A stretch of 64,000 nt of DNA from Aureibacter tunicatorum. GTDB lineage: Bacteria > Bacteroidota > Bacteroidia > Cytophagales > Cyclobacteriaceae. Shown here piece after piece: positions 35,295-43,783 of the stretch. The stretch covers positions 2,418,001 to 2,482,000 of the forward strand of contig NZ_AP025305.1 of the NCBI RefSeq assembly GCF_036492635.1, in the 5' to 3' direction. Position 1 is the first letter of the stretch; each line of letters opens with the position of its first letter. The position numbers were made by a program, and so were the translations under genes. The notes below the pieces were generated by a model. That model worked only from the letters and a program-made list of their open reading frames with translations. It was not told the DNA's origin and did not search any database.

Positions 35295-36677
35295 TTACTT
35301 CCCAATACAAAAATTAGAGAAAATATTCCCCAATAAATCATCAGTCGAGATTTCGCCTGTGATTTCTCCCAGGTGGTGTAGGGCTTGGCGAATGTCCATA
35401 GCAAGAAAATCACCTGTTATGTTCATGCCTAAACCATTCAATACATCATCAAGGGATTCTTTCGTTTTCAGCAAACTTTCATAGTGACGCACATTGGTGA
35501 CGATCGTATCTCCGACTTTGAAGTCCGGCAGGTTTACCTTGCGTATCAATTCTTCCTTAAGATCTTCTATGTTTATCTGTTTGTCAGCGGAGATGAACAT
35601 CCAGTTGTGGTCGTTTGCTTTCAGTTCATCGATGATTTTTGGGTCCGCTTCATCTATCTTGTTGCCGACAGGAATGAACGGCTTGCCTAAGTTTTCAAGC
35701 CTGTTAACTTCTTGAAGAATCTCTGTGATATTGTCAGTGATCAAATCAAACAGATAAATGATCAATGAAGCTTCTTTCATCTTGGCTTGCGTTCGCTCCA
35801 CGCCAATAGCTTCCACTTTGTCGTCGGTCTGGCGAAGTCCGGCTGTGTCGATAAATCTGAAAGTTACGCCTTCGATATGCAATTCGTCTTCGATAAAATC
35901 GCGGGTTGTGCCGGCGATATCGGACACGATGGCTTTTTCTTCATTCAGCAAAGCGTTGAGCAAAGTGGATTTTCCAGCATTGGGCTTGCCGGCGATCACA
36001 GTAGGTATGCCGTTTTTGATGACATTGCCCAGATCAAAACTTTTGATCAGTTTGTTGATAACGTAAAGCAATTTGTCCACAAGCTGTTTCAAATCGTCGC
36101 GATCCGCGAATTCCACATCTTCCTCGCCAAAGTCAAGTTCCAATTCAATCAGCGAAGCGAAATTGATCAATTGCTCTCTAAGCTGCTTGATCTCATTGGA
36201 AAATCCTCCACGCATCTGATTCAGCGCCGCTTGATGCGAAGATTCAGAGTCGGAATGTATCAAATCAGCGACAGCTTCCGCTTGCGCCAAATCAAATTGT
36301 CCGTTCATGAAAGCACGCTTGGTGAATTCTCCCGCTTGGGCAGGTCTTGCGCCTTCTCTTATCAATAATTGAATAATCTGCTTGACGATATATTGGGAGC
36401 CGTGGCAAGAGATTTCTATCGAATCCTCTTTGGTAAATGAATGCGGAGCTTTGAACAAGGAGATCAATACTTCGTCCAGTATCTTTTCGCCATCCCTGAT
36501 CGTTCCGAAGTGAATGGTGTTGGCTTCTTGCTTAGTTAAATCTTTTCCTTTAAAAACTTTGTTAACCAACTCGACGCAGCCTTTGCCCGAAAGCCTGATC
36601 ACAGCTATAGCGCCTATGCCTTGCGGCGTGGCAAGTGCGATGATGGTGTCCTGAGAGTTTAAATGATGTATACTCAT
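35295..36677 (-). CDS. mnmE: tRNA modification GTPase MnmE
   Basis: A 460-residue protein, normal length for MnmE. It has the N-terminal tetrahydrofolate-binding domain (about 1-120), a helical domain, an inserted G domain with G1 Gly230-Lys-Pro-Asn-Ala-Gly-Lys-Ser-Thr238, Asp-Thr-Ala-Gly and Asn-Lys-Ile-Asp, and the invariant C-terminal Cys-Ile-Gly-Lys. With MnmG it installs the carboxymethylaminomethyl group on U34 of tRNAs. A TACCTTTG element (complement of 36736-36743) about 60 bases upstream fits a Bacteroidota -7 box. The 3' end of this gene is the attachment site of Salmonella genomic island 1, which is notable because the defence operon lies beside it. Confidence 0.96.
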   Translation of the reverse strand: MSIHHLNSQDTIIALATPQGIGAIAVIRLSGKGCVELVNKVFKGKDLTKQEANTIHFGTIRDGEKILDEVLISLFKAPHSFTKEDSIEISCHGSQYIVKQIIQLLIREGARPAQAGEFTKRAFMNGQFDLAQAEAVADLIHSDSESSHQAALNQMRGGFSNEIKQLREQLINFASLIELELDFGEEDVEFADRDDLKQLVDKLLYVINKLIKSFDLGNVIKNGIPTVIAGKPNAGKSTLLNALLNEEKAIVSDIAGTTRDFIEDELHIEGVTFRFIDTAGLRQTDDKVEAIGVERTQAKMKEASLIIYLFDLITDNITEILQEVNRLENLGKPFIPVGNKIDEADPKIIDELKANDHNWMFISADKQINIEDLKEELIRKVNLPDFKVGDTIVTNVRHYESLLKTKESLDDVLNGLGMNITGDFLAMDIRQALHHLGEITGEISTDDLLGNIFSNFCIGK

Positions 36678-36760
36678 GATCTTAGTTTCATTGTCAATAT
36701 GGACATCGGGGTACGTTCGATGCCCAAACTCAATGCAAAGGTAACATCATTAGCATCAAT

Positions 36761-36784
36761 AAAAAAAGCTGATCGAAATCAGCT
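36761..36784 (-). terminator. Terminator of the thioredoxin-fold gene
   Basis: On the minus strand, a 7-bp stem (agctgat / atcagct, 36767-36784) with a 4-base loop is followed by seven Ts (complement of 36761-36767). It lies 43 bases after the thioredoxin-fold stop and before mnmE, so the two genes are probably transcribed separately. Confidence 0.75.
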
Positions 36785-36827
36785 CTATGTATTTGCGGGT
36801 TATTCCAAGAAATATCTTATTAATTCT

Positions 36828-37286
36828 TTATTTCAAGTTTGCAATAAGTTTTTCAGGTTCTTGAAAGCCAACGATATTTTTGATTCTTTTCATGTTGCTG
36901 TCCAAAACGACCAAAGTAGGATAGCCTGTCACTCCGAATGTCGAAGTAAGCTGAGGTCCATTGGTTTGAGCGCCTTGAAAGTCAAACATCTTTTTTTCTT
37001 CCGCATTGAGTTTGACAGCGTAGTAGTTGTCATTGATGTAAGCGGCCACATCATCATTGGAGAATGTTTTTTTGTCCATTACTTTGCACCAATAGCACCA
37101 AGTAGTGTACATGTCGATGATGACTTTCTTGGGATTTTTTTTCGATAACTGCTCAGCTTCGCTTAGAGTTACCCATTTGATTTTTGAAGGAGTTGCCTCA
37201 TCGTTCTTTTCATTTCCTCCTGCGAAAGCGGCGCTTGTGCTTGCTAAAAATAAAATTAACAGCAAAAAGTGTATTTTTCTTTTCAT
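36828..37286 (-). CDS. Periplasmic thioredoxin-fold protein
   Basis: A 152-residue protein with a signal peptide (Lys-Arg-Lys-Ile-His-Phe-Leu-Leu-Leu-Ile, cleavage after Ala-Phe-Ala) and a thioredoxin fold of the Thioredoxin_7/DUF255-like type. The active site is Trp-Cys-Tyr-Trp-Cys-Lys, followed by Lys-Lys-Thr-Phe-Ser and Ala-Ala-Tyr-Ile-Asn. A cis-Pro loop (Gly-Tyr-Pro-Thr-Leu-Val-Val-Leu) is present. It should catalyse thiol-disulfide exchange in the periplasm. It is a single gene upstream of mnmE with its own terminator. Confidence 0.88.
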   Translation of the reverse strand: MKRKIHFLLLILFLASTSAAFAGGNEKNDEATPSKIKWVTLSEAEQLSKKNPKKVIIDMYTTWCYWCKVMDKKTFSNDDVAAYINDNYYAVKLNAEEKKMFDFQGAQTNGPQLTSTFGVTGYPTLVVLDSNMKRIKNIVGFQEPEKLIANLK

Positions 37287-37656
37287 GTTGATTTTGGTTT
37301 ATGTTGTTCGCTCTCATGTTGAAGCGAAAAGCTATGCAACTTGATTTTGAGCTAAAAAGGTTTTAATAACTCTCATTCTAGTCAAATTTTTTTAAAAAAT
37401 GAAATAATGGGTGTAAATCTTTTTTTAAAGCTTATTTATTTTTGTTTATGAATGAACGGGTAATGTTATTATTAATATTTATTTAATTTTTCTAATTATA
37501 TGTTTTAAATTTTTCCTTATAGTAACATTTATTTCCTATTAATTCAATATGATTTCTTATGCGAAAGAAATGATAATTTGATAAATTTTGTTGTGATTTA
37601 TTGAAGAGTTCATAATCTAGTTGTGTTTTTGGGCTCTAAAAAATGCGTGATTTTAT
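37287..37656. other. Divergent intergenic region upstream of the amylase
   Basis: A long AT-rich spacer, part of a gap of nearly 500 bases between divergent genes. Apart from the LacI-type operator at its right side I found no gene and no confident promoter. Confidence 0.5.
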
Positions 37657-37668
37657 GCAAACGTTTGC
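37657..37668 (+). promoter_or_regulatory. LacI-family operator upstream of the amylase
   Basis: A perfect 12-bp palindrome, gcaaacgtttgc, with the central CG step typical of operators bound by LacI/GalR-family regulators. It lies 114 bases before the amylase start. LacI-type regulators of starch and maltose genes are known in Bacteroidota, so substrate-controlled expression is likely. No LacI gene is in the window. Confidence 0.65.
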
Positions 37669-37782
37669 TTTTATTTTTAGGTGAACTTGCTGGGATTTCT
37701 TTTTTCTTTTGAATGGTAATTGGCAATTTAATGAAACCATTGCGTTGGATTGATGGGAGGAGACTTTTTAATAATCAGAATT

Positions 37783-39471
37783 ATGAGATTACCATTATTA
37801 ATATTCACAGGGTTAGCGCTGGCGTTTTCATCTTGCCAGTCGGGTGATAAGAAAGAAGAGAAAAGTGTTGAAAAGAAGGTAGCGGAAACGCCATTTGTAT
37901 GGGAAAATGCGAATGTCTACTTTCTATTGACGGATCGATTTGAAAACGGGGATACTTCCAATGATATCAATTTTGGAAGAGACAAGGAAACCGGAGTCCT
38001 TAGAGGCTTTGAAGGTGGTGACATTGCGGGGATCACTAATAAAATCAAAGAAGGATATTTCAATGACTTGGGAATTACCGCTATTTGGATGACGCCATTA
38101 GTAGAGCAAGTGCATGGAGACGTGGATGAAGGCACAGGAGCCACTTATGGTTATCACGGTTATTGGGCGAAGGATTGGACGAATTTGGATCCTAATTTCG
38201 GAACAAGGGAAGAGTTGGCCGAAATGGTGAAAGTCGCTCATGGCAAAGGTATAAGAGTTCTTTTGGATGTGGTCATCAATCATACTGGACCTGTTAACCC
38301 AATTGATCCCGCGTGGGAAGATGAGTGGGTAAGATTGGATCCGTCTTGCAAGCATGATAATTATGAGAATACAGTATCATGCGCCTTGGTGGATAATTTG
38401 GCCGATATCAGAACTGAAAATAAGACTGAGGATGTCAAGTTGCCGGCGGAGTTAGTTAAAAAGTGGACCGTAGAAGGCCGTTTGGCTAAAGAAGTGGCAG
38501 AGCTTGACGCATTTTTTGAAAGAACAGGATATCCAAGAGCCCCTAGATATTATATCATCAAGTGGTTGACGGACTATATCAGAGATTATGGCGTTGATGG
38601 ATTCAGAGTCGATACCGCGAAGCATACAGAAGAAGATGTATGGACGGATTTGTTTGAAGAAGCCAAAAAAGCGTTTGCTGAATGGAAGAAGTCGCATCCA
38701 AATGATATTATGGATGACAATGAATTCTATCTAGTTGGAGAAGTGTATAATTACAATGCGAATAATGGCAGAATCTATGACTTTGGCGATCAGCAAGTGG
38801 ATTACTTCGATCATGGATTCAAAAGCTTGATAAATTTTGGTTTCAAATACGATGCTCAGAATAGCTATGAGTATTTGTTTAATAAATATGACAGCTTGTT
38901 GGAAGGACCTTTGGCCGGCAAAAGCATATTGAATTATTTGACTTCGCATGACGATGGACAGCCATTTGACGAAAAAAGAGAGAAGCCGTTTGAATCTGCT
39001 AATAAATTATTGCTTTCACCAGGCGCTGCTCAAGTGTATTATGGCGATGAGACGATAAGAAATTTGGTGATAGATGGAACCGTAGGCGATGCTACGTTGA
39101 GATCTTTCATGAACTGGGATGAGTTGAATAACGGAGCTTTGAGATCGGGGATTAAAGTCGAGGACGTCTTGGCTCATTATCAAAAGTTAGGACAATTCAG
39201 GAAAAATCACCCTTCAATAGGAGCAGGGAAACATCAGATGATTAATGAATCGCCATATTACTTTACCAGAAGCTGGCAATCAGGTTCTTTGGAAGACCAG
39301 GTTTTGGTTGGATTGGATTTAGCCGAAGGAAAGAAAGTTGTCGATGTTGATGGAATTTACAACAATGGCGATAAGTTGCATGACGAATATTCAGGCATTA
39401 TCACAGAAGTGAAAAATGGACAAGCGATATTCGATACGCCTCATGCTTATCTGCTGATATCAAAAAAATAG
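37783..39471 (+). CDS. GH13 alpha-amylase-family lipoprotein
   Basis: A 562-residue lipoprotein from ATG 37783, with lipobox Phe-Ser-Ser-Cys. The catalytic barrel shows Val-Tyr-Phe-Leu-Leu-Thr-Asp-Arg-Phe, Asp-Val-Val-Ile-Asn-His-Thr-Gly, the nucleophile Asp277 in Gly-Phe-Arg-Val-Asp, acid/base Glu320 in Val-Gly-Glu-Val, and His389-Asp390. A C-terminal beta domain follows. It hydrolyses alpha-1,4-glucans at the cell envelope. An upstream in-frame TTG/ATG pair at 37750-37753 would spoil the signal peptide and is rejected. Regulation by a LacI-type repressor is suggested by the upstream palindrome. It is monocistronic, ending in a hairpin terminator. Confidence 0.93.
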   Translation: MRLPLLIFTGLALAFSSCQSGDKKEEKSVEKKVAETPFVWENANVYFLLTDRFENGDTSNDINFGRDKETGVLRGFEGGDIAGITNKIKEGYFNDLGITAIWMTPLVEQVHGDVDEGTGATYGYHGYWAKDWTNLDPNFGTREELAEMVKVAHGKGIRVLLDVVINHTGPVNPIDPAWEDEWVRLDPSCKHDNYENTVSCALVDNLADIRTENKTEDVKLPAELVKKWTVEGRLAKEVAELDAFFERTGYPRAPRYYIIKWLTDYIRDYGVDGFRVDTAKHTEEDVWTDLFEEAKKAFAEWKKSHPNDIMDDNEFYLVGEVYNYNANNGRIYDFGDQQVDYFDHGFKSLINFGFKYDAQNSYEYLFNKYDSLLEGPLAGKSILNYLTSHDDGQPFDEKREKPFESANKLLLSPGAAQVYYGDETIRNLVIDGTVGDATLRSFMNWDELNNGALRSGIKVEDVLAHYQKLGQFRKNHPSIGAGKHQMINESPYYFTRSWQSGSLEDQVLVGLDLAEGKKVVDVDGIYNNGDKLHDEYSGIITEVKNGQAIFDTPHAYLLISKK

Positions 39472-39502
39472 AGGATTACCCCATAGTTATGTGTTTATAG
39501 TT

Positions 39503-39543
39503 GGCCTGAGGGAGTTGCTTGCAATTCTTTCAGGCCTTTTTGC
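39503..39543 (+). terminator. Terminator of the amylase gene
   Basis: A 7-bp GC-rich stem (39503-39509 ggcctga with 39530-39536) extended by G-T pairs and followed by five Ts. It begins 32 bases after the amylase stop. Confidence 0.75.
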
Positions 39544-39574
39544 ATATACTTTTTTCTCTCTAGTTTAAGTTATA

Positions 39575-39604
39575 TTGCTTAGATTAAATTGTAACTTAAC
39601 TTTG
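39575..39604 (+). promoter_or_regulatory. Bacteroidota-type promoter for the GSCFA operon
   Basis: A TTG at 39575-39577 and TAACTTTG at 39597-39604, spaced by 19 bases, match the Bacteroidota housekeeping consensus (TTTG then TAnnTTTG). Transcription would start near 39611, giving a leader of about 44 bases before the GSCFA start. Confidence 0.65.
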
Positions 39605-39654
39605 CATTCACTAATTTTATTATATTGGTAATGTGCTGATAATATAAAATAAAA

Positions 39655-40638
39655 ATGAAGCTACGAACGGTTATCGAGGAGTTTGACATAGAAAGCAAGA
39701 TTGACTATAGCCAAAGCTATGTTTCTCTAGGCTCATGCTTTTCAGCGGAAATCGGTAATATGATGAAAGAACGCAAGTTTGACACGCTTGTGAATCCTTT
39801 TGGAACGGTATACAATCCATCTTCAATATGCGAATTGATCAGGCTTAGCCTGCGCGGAGAAATGCCTGCTTCGGATACTTACTTGCAAAAAGACGATGCG
39901 CAGGTGAACTTCAAGTTTCATTCGGATATCAAAGGACTGACAAAAGAGGAATTGGAACATAGTATTCAAGCTTCTTTAACAAATGTTGGCGAACGTTTGA
40001 AATCTTCAAACTGGTTATTTCTTACCTTTGGAACAGCATTTGTCTATAAGCGGATAAAAAATAACGATATTGTGGCGAATTGTCATAAGCGACCTTCAAA
40101 GGAGTTTGACAGAGTGTTGTTGCCTGTTCAGGAAATTGTGGGAGAAGTTTCAGAAGCCATTGCGATGATCAGAGCTGAAAATCCTGATCTTAAAGTTTTG
40201 TTTACGGTAAGTCCTGTGAGGCATGTTAGGGATACTTTGGAAAAAAACAGCCTGAGCAAGTCTATTTTAAGAGTCGCAGTAGAACAGTTGATTTCCACGC
40301 ATTCGAAGTGTTTTTATTTCCCTTCGTATGAAATTATGATGGATGATCTTAGGGATTACAGGTTTTATAAGGAAGATATGATTCATCCTACAAAACAAGC
40401 CGTTAAATACATTTGGGATGCATTTTTGAACGCTTTAGCTTCAAAAACCATCATGAGTCAAATTTCGGAGGTTGAAAAAATAAACGCGGGTTTGTCCCAT
40501 CGTCCGTTTAATCCGAACACGGAGAGTCATAGGAAGTTTTTGAAGAAGTTATTGGCAAAGATCGAGACTTTTAATGTCGAAGGTCTGGATTTTACAGATG
40601 AAATCAAGCAAATAGAAATTGCTTTGGAAGAAATATGA
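39655..40638 (+). CDS. GSCFA-domain protein
   Basis: A 327-residue cytoplasmic protein of the GSCFA family, named for the motif visible here as Leu-Gly-Ser-Cys-Phe-Ser-Ala near residue 24. It also has Asn-Pro-Phe-Gly-Thr-Val-Tyr-Asn-Pro and the C-terminal Met-Ile-His-Pro-Thr block. The family is related to GDSL/SGNH hydrolases, with Ser and His/Asp blocks in similar places, but the substrate is unknown. The stop overlaps the start of the next gene by four bases (ATGA), and the CCA-adding enzyme follows, so it belongs to an operon otherwise linked to tRNA maturation. Confidence 0.88.
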   Translation: MKLRTVIEEFDIESKIDYSQSYVSLGSCFSAEIGNMMKERKFDTLVNPFGTVYNPSSICELIRLSLRGEMPASDTYLQKDDAQVNFKFHSDIKGLTKEELEHSIQASLTNVGERLKSSNWLFLTFGTAFVYKRIKNNDIVANCHKRPSKEFDRVLLPVQEIVGEVSEAIAMIRAENPDLKVLFTVSPVRHVRDTLEKNSLSKSILRVAVEQLISTHSKCFYFPSYEIMMDDLRDYRFYKEDMIHPTKQAVKYIWDAFLNALASKTIMSQISEVEKINAGLSHRPFNPNTESHRKFLKKLLAKIETFNVEGLDFTDEIKQIEIALEEI

Positions 40639-41159
40639 AAAAAGAAATTATATATGATTTGCGATCCGGCAAAGTGCTTCGAGTGACAAATGCTGACGGA
40701 TCGATTAGTTTATTGTTTTCAATGAAGGTGGCAAGAGATTGTATCAATTCATTGGGGATGAATGGTAAAGAACCTGATTTTCAAGAAATATTGTTGGCTG
40801 AAATGGGCCAGCTTCAAAAATATATCGCCAAATTTCCCGATGTAGCTTGGGATTTGATGGAATTTTCGGAAAAGCCGTTGAGTATTTTATTTCATCCGTT
40901 GCAGAATATTCCAGATGGAGTGCAGCTAAAGGAGAATTTGTTCTTTAGATGGGTGAAAAAAGGAGATTTGCATCAGATGATTTTTAATCTTGGCCAACCT
41001 GTTGTTCATATAAAAAGCAAAGTTCATAATCTTGAAGCTTTGGAGGCTTTGAAGCAAAGTGATAAAGTTATAGATTTGCAGGCTAATGAAATTAGTCTAG
41101 ACGCTAATCCAAAGCTAATGCGTTTGGAACCGGACGGAGGCTTTGAATTTTATAACTAG
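40635..41159 (+). CDS. Degenerate Sua5/YrdC-like protein
   Basis: A 174-residue protein. The middle section (Phe-Pro-Asp-Val-Ala-Trp-Asp-Leu-Met-Glu-Phe, Glu-Lys-Pro-Leu-Ser-Ile-Leu-Phe) closely resembles Bacteroidota threonylcarbamoyl-AMP synthases, and the C-terminal strand pattern fits too. However, the substrate-binding Pro-Thr-Asp-Thr and Ser-Thr-Ser-Ala-Asn motifs and the Lys/Arg binding residues are missing, and the protein is about 30 residues shorter. It is therefore probably not an active t6A enzyme. Sua5-like genes often neighbour the CCA-adding enzyme in this phylum, which supports the relationship. Possible roles are regulatory or scaffold. The assignment is by eye. Confidence 0.6.
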   Translation: MKKEIIYDLRSGKVLRVTNADGSISLLFSMKVARDCINSLGMNGKEPDFQEILLAEMGQLQKYIAKFPDVAWDLMEFSEKPLSILFHPLQNIPDGVQLKENLFFRWVKKGDLHQMIFNLGQPVVHIKSKVHNLEALEALKQSDKVIDLQANEISLDANPKLMRLEPDGGFEFYN

Positions 41160-41180
41160 GAGAAGAACAAAGAGGGTTTG

Positions 41181-42596
41181 ATGAAAGATTTTAAAAAATA
41201 TCTTGACAATCATAATATATTTAAGGTGCTCCAAAGGTGCGCCGATAGTTTGGAACTTGAGACATATGTCATCGGTGGATATGTAAGAGATTTGATACTC
41301 AAACGAGAGTCAAAAGACATAGATGTGGTCTGCATAGGCAGTGGTATCGCTTTAGCGGAAAAGTTCGCTAAGGAAATGGGAAATGTCAATGTGAATGTCT
41401 TTAAGAATTTTGGAACGGCAATGGTCAAGACCGATGACTGGGAAGTTGAATTTGTGGGAGCTAGAAAAGAGTCGTACAATAGAAATTCCCGCAAGCCAAT
41501 AGTCGAAGATGGAACGCTGGAAGATGACCAAAATAGGAGGGATTTTACTATCAACGCTTTGGCAATTTGCTTGAATGAAGCAAGGTACGGTGAGTTGGTG
41601 GATCCTTTCAATGGAATGGAGGATATGAGAGACATGACCATCAAGACTCCTTTGGATCCTGATATAACGTTCTCTGACGATCCTTTGAGAATGATGAGAG
41701 CCGTAAGGTTTGCTTCGCAATTGTACTTTGATATAGAAGCGGATACGTTTGAAGCTATCATCAAAAATGCCGAAAGACTGAAAATCGTTTCGCAAGAAAG
41801 AATTTCGGACGAGTTGAACAAGATCATCATGTCCAAGACTCCTTCTTACGGTTTCAAGCTACTTTATCATTCCAAGCTCCTTGAGCAGTTCTTTCCTGAA
41901 ATGATTGCTTTGCAGGGAGTGGAGAAGAAAAATGGCAAAGGACACAAGGATAATTTTTACCATACATTGGAAGTGCTGGATAATATTTCCCAGAAGACGG
42001 ACAATTTGTGGTTGAGATGGGCGGCGATATTGCATGACATTGCCAAGCCGCCGACAAAACGATTTCATCCCAAATCGGGCTGGACATTTCATGGGCATGA
42101 GGAGATCGGAGCTCGTATGGTTCCTAAGATCTTCAGAAGAATGAAGTTGCCCTTGGGAGACCAGATGAAATATGTGCAAAAATTGGTGAGATTGCATTTA
42201 AGGCCTATTCCTTTAGTGCAGGATATCATAACAGATTCGGCCCTGAGAAGGCTTTTGTTTGATGCTGGAGATGATTTGGAGGATTTGATGAAGCTTTGCA
42301 GAGCGGATATTACTTCCAAAAATGATCAAAAAGTGAAAAAATATTTGAAAAATTTCACAGTTGTTGAGCAAAAATTGAAGGATGTAGAGGAAAGAGACCA
42401 AGTGAGAAACTTTCAACCTCCTATTAGCGGTCAGGAAATCATGGAGTACTTTGGCTTGGAGCCTTGCAAGACGGTGGGAGAAATCAAAGATGAGATTAAA
42501 GATCACATCTTGGAAGGAAAGATTACCAATGATTATGAACAGGCCAAGCAATTAATGATCGAGCTTGGAAAACAGAAGGGAATAGAAAAAAGTTGA
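41181..42596 (+). CDS. cca: CCA tRNA nucleotidyltransferase with HD domain
   Basis: A 471-residue protein. The class II nucleotidyltransferase head shows Val-Ile-Gly-Gly-Tyr-Val-Arg-Asp and Asp-Ile-Asp near residue 50, Arg-Arg-Asp-Phe-Thr-Ile-Asn-Ala and the Arg-Ala-Val-Arg-Phe-Ala RNA-binding helix. A central HD phosphohydrolase domain has Leu-His-Asp-Ile-Ala-Lys-Pro near residue 285. It adds or repairs the 3' CCA end of tRNAs; the HD part may process 2',3'-cyclic phosphates. ATG 41181 is used rather than the TTG one codon earlier. It follows the Sua5-like gene by 21 bases. Confidence 0.93.
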   Translation: MKDFKKYLDNHNIFKVLQRCADSLELETYVIGGYVRDLILKRESKDIDVVCIGSGIALAEKFAKEMGNVNVNVFKNFGTAMVKTDDWEVEFVGARKESYNRNSRKPIVEDGTLEDDQNRRDFTINALAICLNEARYGELVDPFNGMEDMRDMTIKTPLDPDITFSDDPLRMMRAVRFASQLYFDIEADTFEAIIKNAERLKIVSQERISDELNKIIMSKTPSYGFKLLYHSKLLEQFFPEMIALQGVEKKNGKGHKDNFYHTLEVLDNISQKTDNLWLRWAAILHDIAKPPTKRFHPKSGWTFHGHEEIGARMVPKIFRRMKLPLGDQMKYVQKLVRLHLRPIPLVQDIITDSALRRLLFDAGDDLEDLMKLCRADITSKNDQKVKKYLKNFTVVEQKLKDVEERDQVRNFQPPISGQEIMEYFGLEPCKTVGEIKDEIKDHILEGKITNDYEQAKQLMIELGKQKGIEKS

Positions 42597-42626
42597 TTTT
42601 TTATATAAAACATATTTAATGGTATA

Positions 42627-43340
42627 ATGAGAAAATTAGGCATATTGATTTTTTTGATCAGTTTATTAGCTTGTCCTTTATTTTCAAATGCTCAGGACAG
42701 CAATGTTTCAGATGATTCAACTCAAATCGGAGGGAATCCTTTTTATTTTTTGGCTCAACAAAAATACCTTCGTGCTGTAAAGTATGGAGATCCTGAAGTG
42801 GCTAAGGATGCTTTGTATGATCTGGTGACTATTGATCCCGGCAATGATTCATTGCTGTTTCAATTAGGATATTTGTATTACGAGCAAGGGCAATTATTTC
42901 CGGCAGTATTTGTCATGAATGATGTGTTGGAAGTTAACCCTAGGTACAATGAGGCTAGGGAGATATTAGCTGTGTGCTACAGGCAAGCTGGCGCATTGGA
43001 CAAAGCGGTTGAGTCTTACGAAAAGTTGTACTTGGACACTTATGATTTGAATGTGCTTTACAACCTTACAGTAGCTTTGTATGATTCCAAAAGGTACACG
43101 GAGGCAAATAGCTACTTGGATACATTGATCGGCAGTGATGGATTGGATGGCAAAGTAGTATTGTATAATTCGACTGCAGGAGGCAATCAAGAAGTGCCGA
43201 TGAAAGCGGCAGCGTATTATTTGAAAGGCATGGTGGCTTTGGCTCAGGATGACAAGGCTAAAGCGAAATCTGAGTTTGACAATGCGCTTCAAATCATGCC
43301 TGATTTTGAGCAAGCCAAGGAAGAAGCAGCCAAACTGTAA
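42627..43340 (+). CDS. Periplasmic TPR protein
   Basis: A 237-residue protein with a signal peptide (Leu-Gly-Ile-Leu-Ile-Phe-Leu-Ile-Ser-Leu-Leu-Ala, cleavage after Ser-Asn-Ala-Gln). Tetratricopeptide repeats follow from about residue 60 to the end (Leu-Gly-Tyr-Leu-Tyr-Tyr-Glu-Gln-Gly, Ala-Val-Glu-Ser-Tyr-Glu-Lys-Leu-Tyr, Lys-Ala-Lys-Ser-Glu-Phe-Asp-Asn-Ala-Leu). It should be a periplasmic protein-interaction adaptor. Partners are unknown; the PspC-domain gene follows 16 bases later. Confidence 0.85.
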   Translation: MRKLGILIFLISLLACPLFSNAQDSNVSDDSTQIGGNPFYFLAQQKYLRAVKYGDPEVAKDALYDLVTIDPGNDSLLFQLGYLYYEQGQLFPAVFVMNDVLEVNPRYNEAREILAVCYRQAGALDKAVESYEKLYLDTYDLNVLYNLTVALYDSKRYTEANSYLDTLIGSDGLDGKVVLYNSTAGGNQEVPMKAAAYYLKGMVALAQDDKAKAKSEFDNALQIMPDFEQAKEEAAKL

Positions 43341-43356
43341 ACTATAATATGTCGCT

Positions 43357-43539
43357 ATGAGATTAAAAAGGAATAATGATCGTAAAGTTATCGCAGGTGT
43401 TTGCTCGGGCATTGCAGATTTTCTAGGATGGGATCCGCTTTTGGTTAGAATTTTATATGTATGTATTTCAGCGATGAGTGGTGGTTTTCCGGGCGGTTTG
43501 ATTTATGTTGTTTTGTGGTACTTGATGCCTAAAGAATAA
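43357..43539 (+). CDS. PspC-domain membrane protein
   Basis: A 60-residue protein consisting of one PspC domain: a basic start (Arg-Leu-Lys-Arg-Asn-Asn), Val-Ile-Ala-Gly-Val-Cys-Ser-Gly-Ile-Ala-Asp-Phe-Leu-Gly, then a hydrophobic segment ending Tyr-Leu-Met-Pro-Lys. In enterobacteria PspC senses envelope stress; small stand-alone PspC proteins of Bacteroidota have no settled role. It lies just after the TPR gene and before a strong terminator. Confidence 0.9.
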   Translation: MRLKRNNDRKVIAGVCSGIADFLGWDPLLVRILYVCISAMSGGFPGGLIYVVLWYLMPKE

Positions 43540-43566
43540 CTAAATTATTGAAATGAAAATATTTAC

Positions 43567-43607
43567 AACTCCAAGCATTGTCGAGGCAATTCTTGGAGTT
43601 TTTTTTT
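43567..43607 (+). terminator. Terminator after the PspC gene
   Basis: A stem of about 14 pairs with one mismatch (43567-43580 with 43587-43600, outer part aactccaag / cttggagtt) and a 6-base loop, followed by at least seven Ts. It is a classical intrinsic terminator 27 bases after the PspC stop. Confidence 0.88.
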
Positions 43608-43783
43608 GAACATTTCAAAAATAGAAATCTTACAATGTAGAGGGAAAAATTATATGATATGATTATGCCCTAAAACATGATAAAGAGCATAGGATACTCG
43701 AAAAGCAAGTAGTTATTTTGCAAAAGTTTGTGAGAGTTTCAGATGTTGTATCTGGGAGTGTTTTAATTATTTAAGTGAGATTT

